Under the pieces are notes generated by a model. That model saw only the letters and a list, made by a program, of their open reading frames with translations, was not told the DNA's origin and searched no databases. A stretch of 64,000 bases of DNA, taken from contig CAVVKG010000007.1 in the NCBI GenBank assembly GCA_963748925.1, positions 310,001 to 374,000 on the forward strand. Reading direction: 5' to 3'. Position numbers and translations under genes: made by a program. Numbering within the stretch: position 1 is the stretch's first letter; each line of letters starts with the position of its first letter. This DNA is from Cryomorpha sp963748925 (GTDB lineage Bacteria > Bacteroidota > Bacteroidia > Flavobacteriales_D > Cryomorphaceae). Of the stretch, positions 27,028-35,427 are shown piece by piece.

Positions 27028-30000
27028 TTAAAAGTCAAGTCTTACACCAAGCTGAATTGTTCTTGGTGAAGTGTAATTAAATGGGTTTGCTGTTTTAAGC
27101 GCATAAAGATCTCTAAACGACTGTTCGTCTATTTGATCTTCAATTCCAGGCTGAAATTGAGGAGCAGTTAAGTACCCGTCATCATCGGCATTGCCTGTAA
27201 AGCGATAAACACTTACGATATTCTGCGTATTAAATAGGTTATTCACCAACAAGTATACATTCAGGAATGCTTGCTTTTGCTCTTCACCTTCTTTTCCGAA
27301 GTTGAGCTCAAAAGACTTATCAATTTGTGCGTTAATTCTAAACTGCCATGGCAGACGAGATCCATTTACCGTACCTTCAAGTTGAGGTGCACCCTGGGCA
27401 GTAATAAATGCCTCACCAGTCGCTCTTTGCTGCTGTGAGTAAGGAGTTCCTGAACCAAGGTTTCCAACTATGTTAAGACCCGCATTCGAAAAAATCTGTT
27501 TTCCTCCAATTGTAGGACCATTGTAATCTTTACCTGAACCGTATCGGTAGTCAAATGTACCAACGAAGACGTGGCGCTGATCACGATCGGTTGGGAATAT
27601 AACCCGAAGGTTAGGCTCACCAGAGTTTACTAGATTTATGGCCGATCCTGCGCTTGATCCGGTTGCTGAAGCAAACTGAAGGGTATAAGATGCACGGATA
27701 CTAATGTTTCCGGTTCGGCGTAAGTCATAAGCCAGAGTCATACCTTGTGTAGTACCAAAGTCAAAGTTGTCAAAAGATGTATACGTTACGGGATATGCCT
27801 CTAATAATCTTCTCGCTTGAATTTCATCACGTGTTTCTCGATAGAATGCTGAAATTTTCAATGATGAACTTCTCGAGATAACCTGTTGAAAACCCAATTC
27901 GTAATCTATGGTTGTTGTGGGTTTCAAGTTAGGATTGTTTATTGCCCTGCTCCCAAGGTTTCTAATCAGCAAATAATCTACAGGACTAGCAACGTTTTGG
28001 CCTGTTGGTCTTTGCGTAAGGATATCGTAATGGGCAAAGAATACAGCTTCATCAGAAATAGGGAATGAGAAAGAAACTCGCGGCATCACATTAATTTGTG
28101 GCTTGTAATCTTCGAATGCATCGCTATTAAGGTTCTCACCAACTGCATTTGGGTCACGTAATAATGGCGCAATACCTGAAGCCGTCCTAATGGCACGCGG
28201 ATCGGGAATTTCTACCCCTGCGGCATTGTACCAGGTATTATCATCACGGTAACCATTTATTGCAGTCGGATCGTTGAGATCGTTTACATAAACTACCCAA
28301 TCATCCTGAACGTTTGCAGGAAGTTCTCCAAAGAATCGTCCTTCACCGGCATCCGGGTTTTGAATTTCACCTGCTGTTAATGCATCTCCTATTACGAATT
28401 TGTCTTTTAATACAGATTGATTTGCATCGAAGCGGTCAACCCGAACTCCGACGTTAAAGATGATATCGTCGAAAGCAAACTTATCCATAATATAACCAGC
28501 AATGTAAACCGGTTCGAAAGCGGCAATTGGACGTGTAAGATTTCCATTAGCATCCCTTTCATTAAAAAAATCATCAATGGTAGGTCGGCTTCCGGTTAGA
28601 ATATCACCTTTATAATCATAACCGTAGTAGCTCACGAGAGCATTTTGACCTTCACGAAGAAGTTCATCCGCACTAAACATATCAAGGTTAAACACCTCAG
28701 GATCTAAACCATCAACATTTATAATGTCATTACCGTCGGGATTTAAGCCAAGAGAAGTTCTGAGATTTCTATCGAAAGTAGATTGCTGGTCAAGCTCGAT
28801 AATCCTATCGAAGGAATAGTAGCTTTCTCCATTAATCACTACCTCATTTGCTACCGACGTTTGATCAAACTGAGCGAGGTGATTGTTTGCTAACCCGCGG
28901 GCTTGAGTCCATAGCTGAACAGGACTCGATCCAAAATTGCGTTCAGTATACTGCTCAAACTCAAAACCAACTGTTATTGCATGATCACCAATATCGGCAG
29001 AACCGGAACCGGTAATCCTAAACTGATTTTGGTTGAATAGTGCGTAACTATTGTACTGGTCTCCCACCGGACTGTACAATCCATAAACAGTAGGCACAAT
29101 CTGTCCATTAATGAAGGCACCGGCTGTTTGAATATCATCAAGATTTCTAACAGAAAAACCAATTTCGTCATAGTATCTGTAAAGAGCCGAAGTATATGAT
29201 GCCAAATCACTATTTACATCACTCGCCGTAAAACTGGTCGAAATATCACGAACCCCTTCCTGATAATAACCAAATGCAGTAGTATCATTAATTCCACGAT
29301 AGCGGTAATTAGGCGCGGTGACCGTTTCAAATGAACCAACGTATCCGTAATTAAAAAGGTTGTCTTTGTGCCTTGGGTCTTGTCTTACACGCTCTCTACT
29401 ACTGTAATCGACCATGATGCTGTAAAATGCATTTTTAATAAGACCTTCTTCTTCATCTTCAAATGAGTCTGAATTGAACCTTTGAGTAAACCGACCAAAT
29501 GCTCTCCAGGTTTGATCCGTAGACTCACCATTGTTTGGAGCATTATAAAGACTGTTACTGTAACTGTAAATATTATCTTTTACCCAGTCAAAAGTTCCAC
29601 CGAAAGAGAGATCAAAATTCGGAGCCGTAGCAACATCAAACTTAACCGTTGCAGACACACCCTGAGTTCTATCATTCTGGCGCGCGGGAACTTCTTCCCA
29701 ATCACTTTCTCTTATAAGCTCAGAATTAGCAATACCTTGAATAGAAGGGGTAGCTGTAGAGGCATTCACAACCTCTCCGTTTTCATCAATGTAAACATCT
29801 GAAGTAGCATCTACTGATACACCGTTCAAATTAAAGCTGAGTGGATCAGCAATCAAACGATTTCTAGCGTCTTCCTTTAGTCGATAATTACCAAAGGTAG
29901 GTCGTGAATCTAAAAAGTTACGGTAGTTACCTGAAACAAAGAAACCAAGAAGCGGTTTTTCCTTATTTCCTTCAGCATCTTTTTTCCATAACAACGGACC

Positions 30001-30795
30001 AGAAAGCACACCTTCTATTTGAGTTTGGGAATAGCGGTCAAGTCCGATACCATCACCATCTTCATTTGCAAACCCTGAAGTTAGTACATCAATACTTCCA
30101 AAGTATTCACTACTTGCTCCACGCGTTGTAATAGCAATAATACCACCTGTCGCATCACCATAATTTGCAGGAATACCACCGGTTAGTACAGAGACTTCTT
30201 CAATTGCTGCCTTTGGTAGATTACTTGACCCTCTTACTTTAATACCATCTATATAATAGTAGGTATTGTCAGTTCGTGCTCCACGAATTGAAACATCTCC
30301 ATTTGCATCTTCGAGAACCCCACCGACAGTGGCAGCGATAGAAGTTGCAGAACGACCCGGCATACGAGCAATGTTTTCACGCGTTACAGTACCTCCAGTA
30401 GATCCACCATCTTTATCAATAAGTGGTACTGTGTACTCTACGACTTCAAACTCCTCGAGTTTGATTCCAGACTCTAACTCAATATCGAGGAATGTAATTT
30501 TAGAGCTATTTATTTTAACTCCCTGAATTTGTTTTGCATTGTAACCTACATAAGAGATTAGTACATTATAAGAACCAGGTTGAATTGGTTTAATGGTGTA
30601 CTCCCCATCAAAATCGGTTGACCCTCCGGCAACCTGTTGGTCACCCGATTGTAAAACGATGTTAACAAAAGGCAGGGGTTCCCCTGTTTCAGAATCAGTA
30701 AGTTTTCCCTTAAGAGTACCTGACCCTGTTTGAGCCATAAGGGATAATGTAGATAACAGGAATACTAAACCCAGTAGGTAGAGATTTCGCAACAT
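27028..30795 (-). CDS. TonB-dependent receptor with carboxypeptidase-like N-terminal domain
   Basis: A 1255-residue outer-membrane receptor. The signal peptide ends near LSLMAQ (residue 22). A carboxypeptidase regulatory-like beta-sandwich follows (residues about 25-110, GTLKGKLTDSETGEPLPFVN), then a plug (about 125-235, with TVGGVLEDANGDVSIRGARTD and YYIDGIKV) and a long barrel ending in the aromatic C-terminal RTIQLGVRLDF needed for barrel insertion. The substrate cannot be read. It is the first gene of a minus-strand run with the frameshifted surface protein and a PorV/PorQ-like protein, a combination that recurs in the phylum. Upstream lie several copies of an 8-base motif. Confidence 0.93.
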   Translation of the reverse strand: MLRNLYLLGLVFLLSTLSLMAQTGSGTLKGKLTDSETGEPLPFVNIVLQSGDQQVAGGSTDFDGEYTIKPIQPGSYNVLISYVGYNAKQIQGVKINSSKITFLDIELESGIKLEEFEVVEYTVPLIDKDGGSTGGTVTRENIARMPGRSATSIAATVGGVLEDANGDVSIRGARTDNTYYYIDGIKVRGSSNLPKAAIEEVSVLTGGIPANYGDATGGIIAITTRGASSEYFGSIDVLTSGFANEDGDGIGLDRYSQTQIEGVLSGPLLWKKDAEGNKEKPLLGFFVSGNYRNFLDSRPTFGNYRLKEDARNRLIADPLSFNLNGVSVDATSDVYIDENGEVVNASTATPSIQGIANSELIRESDWEEVPARQNDRTQGVSATVKFDVATAPNFDLSFGGTFDWVKDNIYSYSNSLYNAPNNGESTDQTWRAFGRFTQRFNSDSFEDEEEGLIKNAFYSIMVDYSSRERVRQDPRHKDNLFNYGYVGSFETVTAPNYRYRGINDTTAFGYYQEGVRDISTSFTASDVNSDLASYTSALYRYYDEIGFSVRNLDDIQTAGAFINGQIVPTVYGLYSPVGDQYNSYALFNQNQFRITGSGSADIGDHAITVGFEFEQYTERNFGSSPVQLWTQARGLANNHLAQFDQTSVANEVVINGESYYSFDRIIELDQQSTFDRNLRTSLGLNPDGNDIINVDGLDPEVFNLDMFSADELLREGQNALVSYYGYDYKGDILTGSRPTIDDFFNERDANGNLTRPIAAFEPVYIAGYIMDKFAFDDIIFNVGVRVDRFDANQSVLKDKFVIGDALTAGEIQNPDAGEGRFFGELPANVQDDWVVYVNDLNDPTAINGYRDDNTWYNAAGVEIPDPRAIRTASGIAPLLRDPNAVGENLNSDAFEDYKPQINVMPRVSFSFPISDEAVFFAHYDILTQRPTGQNVASPVDYLLIRNLGSRAINNPNLKPTTTIDYELGFQQVISRSSSLKISAFYRETRDEIQARRLLEAYPVTYTSFDNFDFGTTQGMTLAYDLRRTGNISIRASYTLQFASATGSSAGSAINLVNSGEPNLRVIFPTDRDQRHVFVGTFDYRYGSGKDYNGPTIGGKQIFSNAGLNIVGNLGSGTPYSQQQRATGEAFITAQGAPQLEGTVNGSRLPWQFRINAQIDKSFELNFGKEGEEQKQAFLNVYLLVNNLFNTQNIVSVYRFTGNADDDGYLTAPQFQPGIEDQIDEQSFRDLYALKTANPFNYTSPRTIQLGVRLDF

Positions 30796-31075
30796 ATAGT
30801 AAAGTTTACGTATTATTAACTTTTTCGCAACAAGGCCGTAAATATATAGATTTTTAAATCACCTATCCAAGACCAATTCAGAAACGGTAAGGTTAAAATT
30901 TTTCTATCATATTACATTCCTAACCTTAATTTAACCTCGGGCTCATGCCTTATCGTGGCACTCACTTTTGCTCAATAATAATAGGTTAGGCAGTAAACAT
31001 AGTAAGGTTATGGCAATTTTAGAAGGATTTCTTTTCCATAAAGTTTGCATTTTTAACACGTCAAGAAGGGCTGTT
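30796..31075. promoter_or_regulatory. Region upstream of TonB receptor with repeated TAAGGTTA motifs
   Basis: No gene is seen. The word TAAGGTTA occurs at 30888-30895 and 31003-31010, its reverse complement TAACCTTA at 30921-30928, and the related TAGGTTAG at 30982-30989. Four related copies within about 125 bases upstream of the receptor start suggest binding sites for a regulator. This is inference from repetition only. Confidence 0.35.
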
Positions 31076-31390
31076 TTAATGGGGTTTCTTTGTGAATAAC
31101 CTTTCAAAAAAAGTTTTTGGATGCTTCCCTTTTTTGATTCTACGCATCTTTTTGCGGTTTTTCTTCATGCGTTTCTGGGTTTCCTTTGTCTGAATTTTGA
31201 CGTGTTTTTCACGATCCTGATCCATCTTCTTTGATAGCTCTTCATCTCGATCTTCTTGCAATTGAAGAAATTCCTTCCTTTGTTTTTTAACTGATTTCTG
31301 TTTTTCGGGCTTTTGCGCATGAACTGCAGAACCCATTGTTCCAAAAAACAGGATAAGTAAAATAATGAGTGTATTTTTGCGTTTAGGCAT
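31076..31390 (-). CDS. Small, very basic secreted protein
   Basis: A 104-residue protein with a signal peptide (LIILLILFFGTMGSAVHAQ, residues 8-26) and then an almost wholly charged chain dominated by lysine, arginine, glutamate and glutamine (for example QKSVKKQRKEFLQLQEDRDE). It is probably helical or coiled-coil in the periplasm. No enzymatic motif is visible. It diverges from the lipoprotein gene at 31407, and the promoter of that gene lies inside its first codons. I do not recognise a named family. Confidence 0.6.
   Translation of the reverse strand: MPKRKNTLIILLILFFGTMGSAVHAQKPEKQKSVKKQRKEFLQLQEDRDEELSKKMDQDREKHVKIQTKETQKRMKKNRKKMRRIKKGKHPKTFFERLFTKKPH
31372..31379 (+). promoter_or_regulatory. 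Putative -7 element for the Rieske-like lipoprotein
   Basis: TATTTTTG matches TAnnTTTG and lies 27 bases before the GTG at 31407, inside the first codons of the divergent gene. Confidence 0.4.
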
Positions 31391-31406
31391 ACTGAATTAT
31401 TCTAAT

Positions 31407-31835
31407 GTGAAACATACTTTATTCTTAATCTTCATTTTATTAACGGTAGCTTTTGGCTGTAAAAGGGACGACGATGACGAACTTCAAGTTCCGCGTGTAG
31501 CTACCGACCTAACAATCAACATAAACCTACCTTCATACAGCGCTTTGGCTAATCCGGGAGGCTGGGTATATGTAACGGGTGGGTCCAGGGGTATTATTGT
31601 ATATAGATTGTCAATTGATGAATTTTCTGCGTTTGATAGACATTGTACATATAATGTGGTAGAAGGATGCAAGATAAATGTTCTCGATGGAACTATTGCA
31701 AAAGATGAGGAGTGTTGCGATTCAGAATTTGAAATTATTTCGGGCACACCCGTATCCGGGCAGGCAGAACTTCCATTACAATCATTTCGTACTCAGTTTA
31801 ATCCGAATGCTAATTTACTGCGGATTTATAACTAA
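31407..31835 (+). CDS. Lipoprotein with a degenerate Rieske-like fold
   Basis: From a GTG at 31407 the product is 142 residues and opens with a clean lipoprotein signal (HTLFLIFILLTVAFGC). An earlier ATG at 31365 would spoil the signal and overlap the divergent gene. The body resembles Rieske ferredoxin-like lipoproteins of Flavobacteriia: GGSRGIIVYRLSIDEFSAFDRHCTY, ECCDSEFEIISGTPVSGQA and LPLQSFRTQF. The two Cys-X-His ligand pairs of a true 2Fe-2S Rieske site are not intact: the first pair is DRHCTY and the second CCDSE, so a cluster is unlikely. Role unknown; it is probably anchored to a periplasmic membrane face. Confidence 0.65.
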   Translation: MKHTLFLIFILLTVAFGCKRDDDDELQVPRVATDLTININLPSYSALANPGGWVYVTGGSRGIIVYRLSIDEFSAFDRHCTYNVVEGCKINVLDGTIAKDEECCDSEFEIISGTPVSGQAELPLQSFRTQFNPNANLLRIYN

Positions 31836-31891
31836 GATGGTGCATGGTACCATTAATAAAATAGATTTTCAACCTTAGTATCTTCTAGTCC

Positions 31892-31925
31892 ACAAAAAAC
31901 CCCGACTAAACTGCCGGGGTTTTGA
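31892..31925. terminator. Terminator between Rieske-like gene and ahcY
   Basis: AAAACCCCG and CGGGGTTTT form a perfect stem around an 11-base loop. The A/T-flanked arms let it act for the plus-strand gene; the minus-strand ahcY stop is about 80 bases away. Confidence 0.75.
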
Positions 31926-32003
31926 TTCAATCATTATAAAATACTCGGTACTGAGTTGTGATGAAAGCATAAAGTCCCATCACCTATACCCAAGTAATAA
32001 TTA

Positions 32004-33320
32004 CTAGTAGCGGTAAGTATCAGGCTTAAATGGCCCTTCTACTTCTACACCAATATAATCTGCCTGGTCTTTTCGAAGCGTCTCAAGCGTTACACCGATT
32101 TTCTCAAGGTGTAAGCGTGCTACTTTTTCATCCAGGTGTTTTGGAAGTGTATATACTTTGTTTTCATATTCGCCGTGGTTATTCCACAATTCAAGTTGAG
32201 CCAATACCTGATTGGTAAATGAATTTGACATTACGAATGATGGGTGACCAGTAGCACAACCAAGATTTACCAGACGTCCTTCTGCAAGAAGAATAATGTC
32301 TTTTCCATCTATAGTGTACATATCTACCTGTGGTTTAATAACAGACTTCGTATTCCCATAGTTTTTATTCAACCAAGAAACATCAATCTCATTATCAAAG
32401 TGGCCAATGTTACAAACAATTACTTTGTCTTTCATTGCCTTAAAGTGTTCACCACCGATGATATCTTTGTTTCCTGTAGCGGTAACCACGATATCAACTT
32501 CTTTAACAGCATCAACCATTCGTTTTACTTCAAAACCGTCCATTGCAGCCTGAAGCGCACAAATTGGGTCAATCTCCGTAACGATAACTCGCGCTCCTGC
32601 TCCGCGAAGAGATGCAGCAGAACCTTTACCAACGTCACCATAACCTGCAACAACAGCAACTTTTCCGGCCATCATTACGTCAGTAGCCCGACGGATAGCA
32701 TCAACCAGTGATTCCTTACATCCGTATTTATTGTCAAATTTAGATTTGGTAACCGAATCATTTACATTAATAGCAGGCATTACCAAAGTACCATTACGCA
32801 TACGCTCGTAAAGACGGTGCACACCTGTGGTAGTTTCTTCAGAAAGACCACGAATTCCAGCAGCCAACTCAGGATATTCATCAAAAACCATGTTGGTAAG
32901 ATCACCACCATCGTCAAGAATCATGTTAAGCGGCTCACCATTTGGGAAAAATAGCGTTTGTTCGATACACCAGTTAAATTCTTCTTCAGTCATTCCTTTC
33001 CAGGCATATACAGGCACCCCTGCAGCAGCAATTGCAGCAGCGGCATGATCTTGCGTAGAGAATATATTACAGCTTGACCAGGTAACGTCTGCACCAAGTT
33101 CAACAAGGGTTTCGATCAAAACCGCTGTTTGTATCGTCATGTGAAGACATCCGGCAATTCTCGTTCCTTTTAGAGGCTTCTCTTTACCATATTCTTCACG
33201 CAATGCCATAAGTCCCGGCATCTCAGCTTCCGCTAGTCTAATTTCTTTTCGACCCCAATCTGCAAGATTGATGTCTTTTACTTTATAAGGTAATTTCTTT
33301 GTTTCGGCAGAATTGCTCAT
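32004..33320 (-). CDS. ahcY: Adenosylhomocysteinase
   Basis: Hydrolyses S-adenosylhomocysteine to adenosine and homocysteine, recycling the product of SAM-dependent methylation. From the ATG at 33320 the protein has 438 residues and starts SNSAETKKLPYKVKDINLADWGRKEI. An earlier start (33404) would add 28 unrelated residues. Motifs include RIAGCLHMTIQTAVLIETL, the NAD-binding AGYGDVGKGSAASLRGAGA, ATGNKDII and the C-terminal KPDTYRY with its conserved lysine and tyrosine. It is a single-gene unit, with a terminator on the far side. Confidence 0.98.
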   Translation of the reverse strand: MSNSAETKKLPYKVKDINLADWGRKEIRLAEAEMPGLMALREEYGKEKPLKGTRIAGCLHMTIQTAVLIETLVELGADVTWSSCNIFSTQDHAAAAIAAAGVPVYAWKGMTEEEFNWCIEQTLFFPNGEPLNMILDDGGDLTNMVFDEYPELAAGIRGLSEETTTGVHRLYERMRNGTLVMPAINVNDSVTKSKFDNKYGCKESLVDAIRRATDVMMAGKVAVVAGYGDVGKGSAASLRGAGARVIVTEIDPICALQAAMDGFEVKRMVDAVKEVDIVVTATGNKDIIGGEHFKAMKDKVIVCNIGHFDNEIDVSWLNKNYGNTKSVIKPQVDMYTIDGKDIILLAEGRLVNLGCATGHPSFVMSNSFTNQVLAQLELWNNHGEYENKVYTLPKHLDEKVARLHLEKIGVTLETLRKDQADYIGVEVEGPFKPDTYRY

Positions 33321-33348
33321 GAATGTGTTCGCTTTTAAATTTAAGGCG

Positions 33349-33356
33349 CAAAGATA
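33349..33356 (-). promoter_or_regulatory. Putative -7 element for ahcY
   Basis: Minus-strand TATCTTTG matches TAnnTTTG, 28 bases before the chosen ahcY ATG, which supports that start over the upstream one at 33404. Confidence 0.5.
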
Positions 33357-33371
33357 CAAAATCGTCTTAAC

Positions 33372-33379
33372 TATATTTG
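33372..33379 (+). promoter_or_regulatory. Putative -7 element for the phosphopantetheinyl transferase operon
   Basis: TATATTTG matches TAnnTTTG and lies 36 bases before the ATG at 33416, back to back with the ahcY promoter. Confidence 0.45.
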
Positions 33380-33415
33380 ACGAATAATTGCCAACCTTCA
33401 GCAACTTAGAATTTT

Positions 33416-34024
33416 ATGCCCTTAATCTACTATAGATCTGTAAAAAACGCGGAAGTAGCACTCTGGAAAGCGACAGAAGACAGCGCTTTTTTCAAGAACA
33501 ACTTGATTGAGCAGGATTTTCCCATAGAGCCCGCAGAAAAAATAAACCATCCCGAAAAAATGCACCAATGGTATGCTTCACGATTTTTGCTTTGCAGAAT
33601 TTTTCCGGCAGCCATTCAACTTTATGCAGATAGAAAGCCATATCTTTTTAATGGTCCCGAAATATCCTTCAGTCACTCATTAAATGTAGTAGCGGTGAAA
33701 ATATCTCAATACAAATCGGGAATTGACGTGCAATGGCCAGACCCGAAGCTAAAGATAATTTCCAAACGATTTTTAAGTCCGGGAGATTTAAAAACCATTC
33801 ACGCAAGTGAGGAGATCATATCGCTCAGCATTATCTGGTCTATTAAAGAGGCTGTTTTTAAATACTATGGAACTCACATGTCTTTTAGAAAAATTGAGAT
33901 TATAGAATATGATCCTATCTCAGATACTGCAGTAGCAAAGGCTACAAGAAACGGGAAAGAGCAGAAGCATAAGCTCATTGTGGATTATATAGATGGTATG
34001 AGTGTGGCTTATGTGATAGAATAA
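33416..34024 (+). CDS. 4'-phosphopantetheinyl transferase superfamily protein
   Basis: A 202-residue Sfp-type transferase that moves phosphopantetheine from CoA to a carrier protein. The magnesium and CoA-binding motifs are GIDVQWPD (near residue 102) and the WSIKEAVFKYYG segment (near residue 140). The N-terminal half carries ASRFLLC and the KPYLFNGPEISFSHSLN stretch typical of the family. The carrier protein it serves is not in the window. It is followed by a GGGP synthase gene and a broken thiamine-phosphate synthase gene on the same strand. Confidence 0.9.
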   Translation: MPLIYYRSVKNAEVALWKATEDSAFFKNNLIEQDFPIEPAEKINHPEKMHQWYASRFLLCRIFPAAIQLYADRKPYLFNGPEISFSHSLNVVAVKISQYKSGIDVQWPDPKLKIISKRFLSPGDLKTIHASEEIISLSIIWSIKEAVFKYYGTHMSFRKIEIIEYDPISDTAVAKATRNGKEQKHKLIVDYIDGMSVAYVIE

Positions 34025-34048
34025 ATTTACATTTGAATTTTTAGCGAA

Positions 34049-34783
34049 TTGGAACTACTCAAACACATAAACAATAGCAGAGATGCAGGCAGGTTGCTAA
34101 TTGCACAGCTTATTGACCCTGATCATATCATTGATTTTGATCACTTAAGCGATATTGCCCGAAGAGCTACCGAGAGTGGTGTAGACTTATTCTTCTTTGG
34201 CGGAAGCCTAATTACTGAAAGGCCACAGTTTAATATTATTAAAGCACTGAAGGAAATCTCAAACATTCCTGTGATTTTGTTTCCATCATCGCCTGCCCAT
34301 ATTGACAAACATGCTGATGCCATTCTTTTCCTGTCGCTAATTAGCGGTAGAAATGCCGAATTTTTGATAGGTAACCATGTGGCGGCTGCTCCCCTTCTTA
34401 AAAAATCCAATCTCGAAATAATTCCAACCGGGTATATTCTTGTAGGTTGCGGAGCACCCACGACGGCACAATATGTAAGCAATACATTTCCGGTGCCATA
34501 CAACAAACCCGAAATAGCTGCTTCGACGGCACTCGCCGGCGAAATGCTCGGCTTAAAACTTACTTATCTGGATGGAGGAAGCGGCGCAGAAAAATCAGTG
34601 TCACCAGAAATGGTGGCGCGAGTAAAATCGTGGACGAGCAATCCACTTGTTGTTGGAGGCGGAATTCGCAACACTCAAGATGCTATAGCCCTACGCGATG
34701 CCGGTGCCGACATTTTAGTTATTGGAAATGGAGCAGAGGAAAGACCCGAATTTATTTCTGAATTAAGTGAAATAAGACAGTAA
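34049..34783 (+). CDS. Geranylgeranylglyceryl/heptaprenylglyceryl phosphate synthase family
   Basis: A 244-residue TIM-barrel enzyme of the GGGPS/PcrB group, which joins a polyprenyl diphosphate to glycerol 1-phosphate. Signatures are LIDPDHIIDFDHL (residues about 17-29), DLFFFGGSLITE, and the C-terminal phosphate-binding YLDGGSGAEKSVSPEMVARV and VVGGGIRNTQDA. The start is TTG at 34049. The family makes archaeal ether lipids, but Bacteroidota often carry a group II member of uncertain role. The next gene begins one base after its stop. Confidence 0.92.
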   Translation: MELLKHINNSRDAGRLLIAQLIDPDHIIDFDHLSDIARRATESGVDLFFFGGSLITERPQFNIIKALKEISNIPVILFPSSPAHIDKHADAILFLSLISGRNAEFLIGNHVAAAPLLKKSNLEIIPTGYILVGCGAPTTAQYVSNTFPVPYNKPEIAASTALAGEMLGLKLTYLDGGSGAEKSVSPEMVARVKSWTSNPLVVGGGIRNTQDAIALRDAGADILVIGNGAEERPEFISELSEIRQ

Positions 34784-34784
34784 A

Positions 34785-35427
34785 ATGGAGATTACGGTAA
34801 TATCCTGCCCGCATGACGAGCCATTTGAAGTTGAAGAGGCGGTGCGTATGTTTGATTCCGGCTTAAAACATTTTCACATTCGCAAACCAAGGATGGCGAA
34901 GGCAGAACTGGAAGACTATATTCAAAGATTTCCTCATCACTTCCGTAAGCGATTAATCCTGCACTCCTATCATTCGCTGGCAGATCAATACAAGCTGGGA
35001 GGCATCCACCTAAGCCGCGAACACCGCAAAAGAAATAAATTCTACGAATTCAGATTGTGGATTAAGCGCCGACTTGAATCCCGATTTAGTGGTTACCCGC
35101 ACCTTTCATAGACTTACTGATATTACTAGCGATAAGCGCACATATTCCTATGCTTTTTTAAGTCCCTTGTTTGATAGTGTAACACGGAGTTCTTTGGCAG
35201 GCGGATTTAGCAGACGTGCGCTATTAATCATTATTCCGCAAGCGCGCCAGCCTATCTATGCTCTTGGCGGGGTAACTGTAGACAGGCTAAAAACGGTTTA
35301 CGAAAACGGATTTCACGGAGCCGCCTTTCATGGGAGCCTGTGGGAAAATGAAATTCCCGCGCACGATACATTTCTTGAAGGAACGAAAATGGCGCGGGAA
35401 TTAGATTCTATTAGCTCAGAAGCTTAA
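34785..35427 (+). pseudogene. Thiamine phosphate synthase/TenI-like gene, frameshifted
   Basis: Two frames make one TIM-barrel protein of about 213 residues, the usual ThiE length. The first (34785-35111) gives SCPHDEPFEVEEAVRMFDSGLKHFHIRKP and GGIHLSREHRKR; its last codons are off-frame and it stops at 35111. The second, readable from 35074, gives NPDLVVTRTFHRLTDI, AFLSPLFDSVTR and the phosphate-binding IYALGGVTVDRL. The join needs a single-base change near 35070-35082. ThiE joins the thiazole and pyrimidine parts of thiamine. The break, next to a thiamine uptake locus, would fit loss of synthesis in favour of salvage, but a sequencing error would look the same. Confidence 0.78.

Noticed and set aside
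33320..33410. An SAH riboswitch in the ahcY leader
   Set aside because: The ahcY leader is only about 20-30 bases from the -7 box to the ATG and has no aptamer-like structure.
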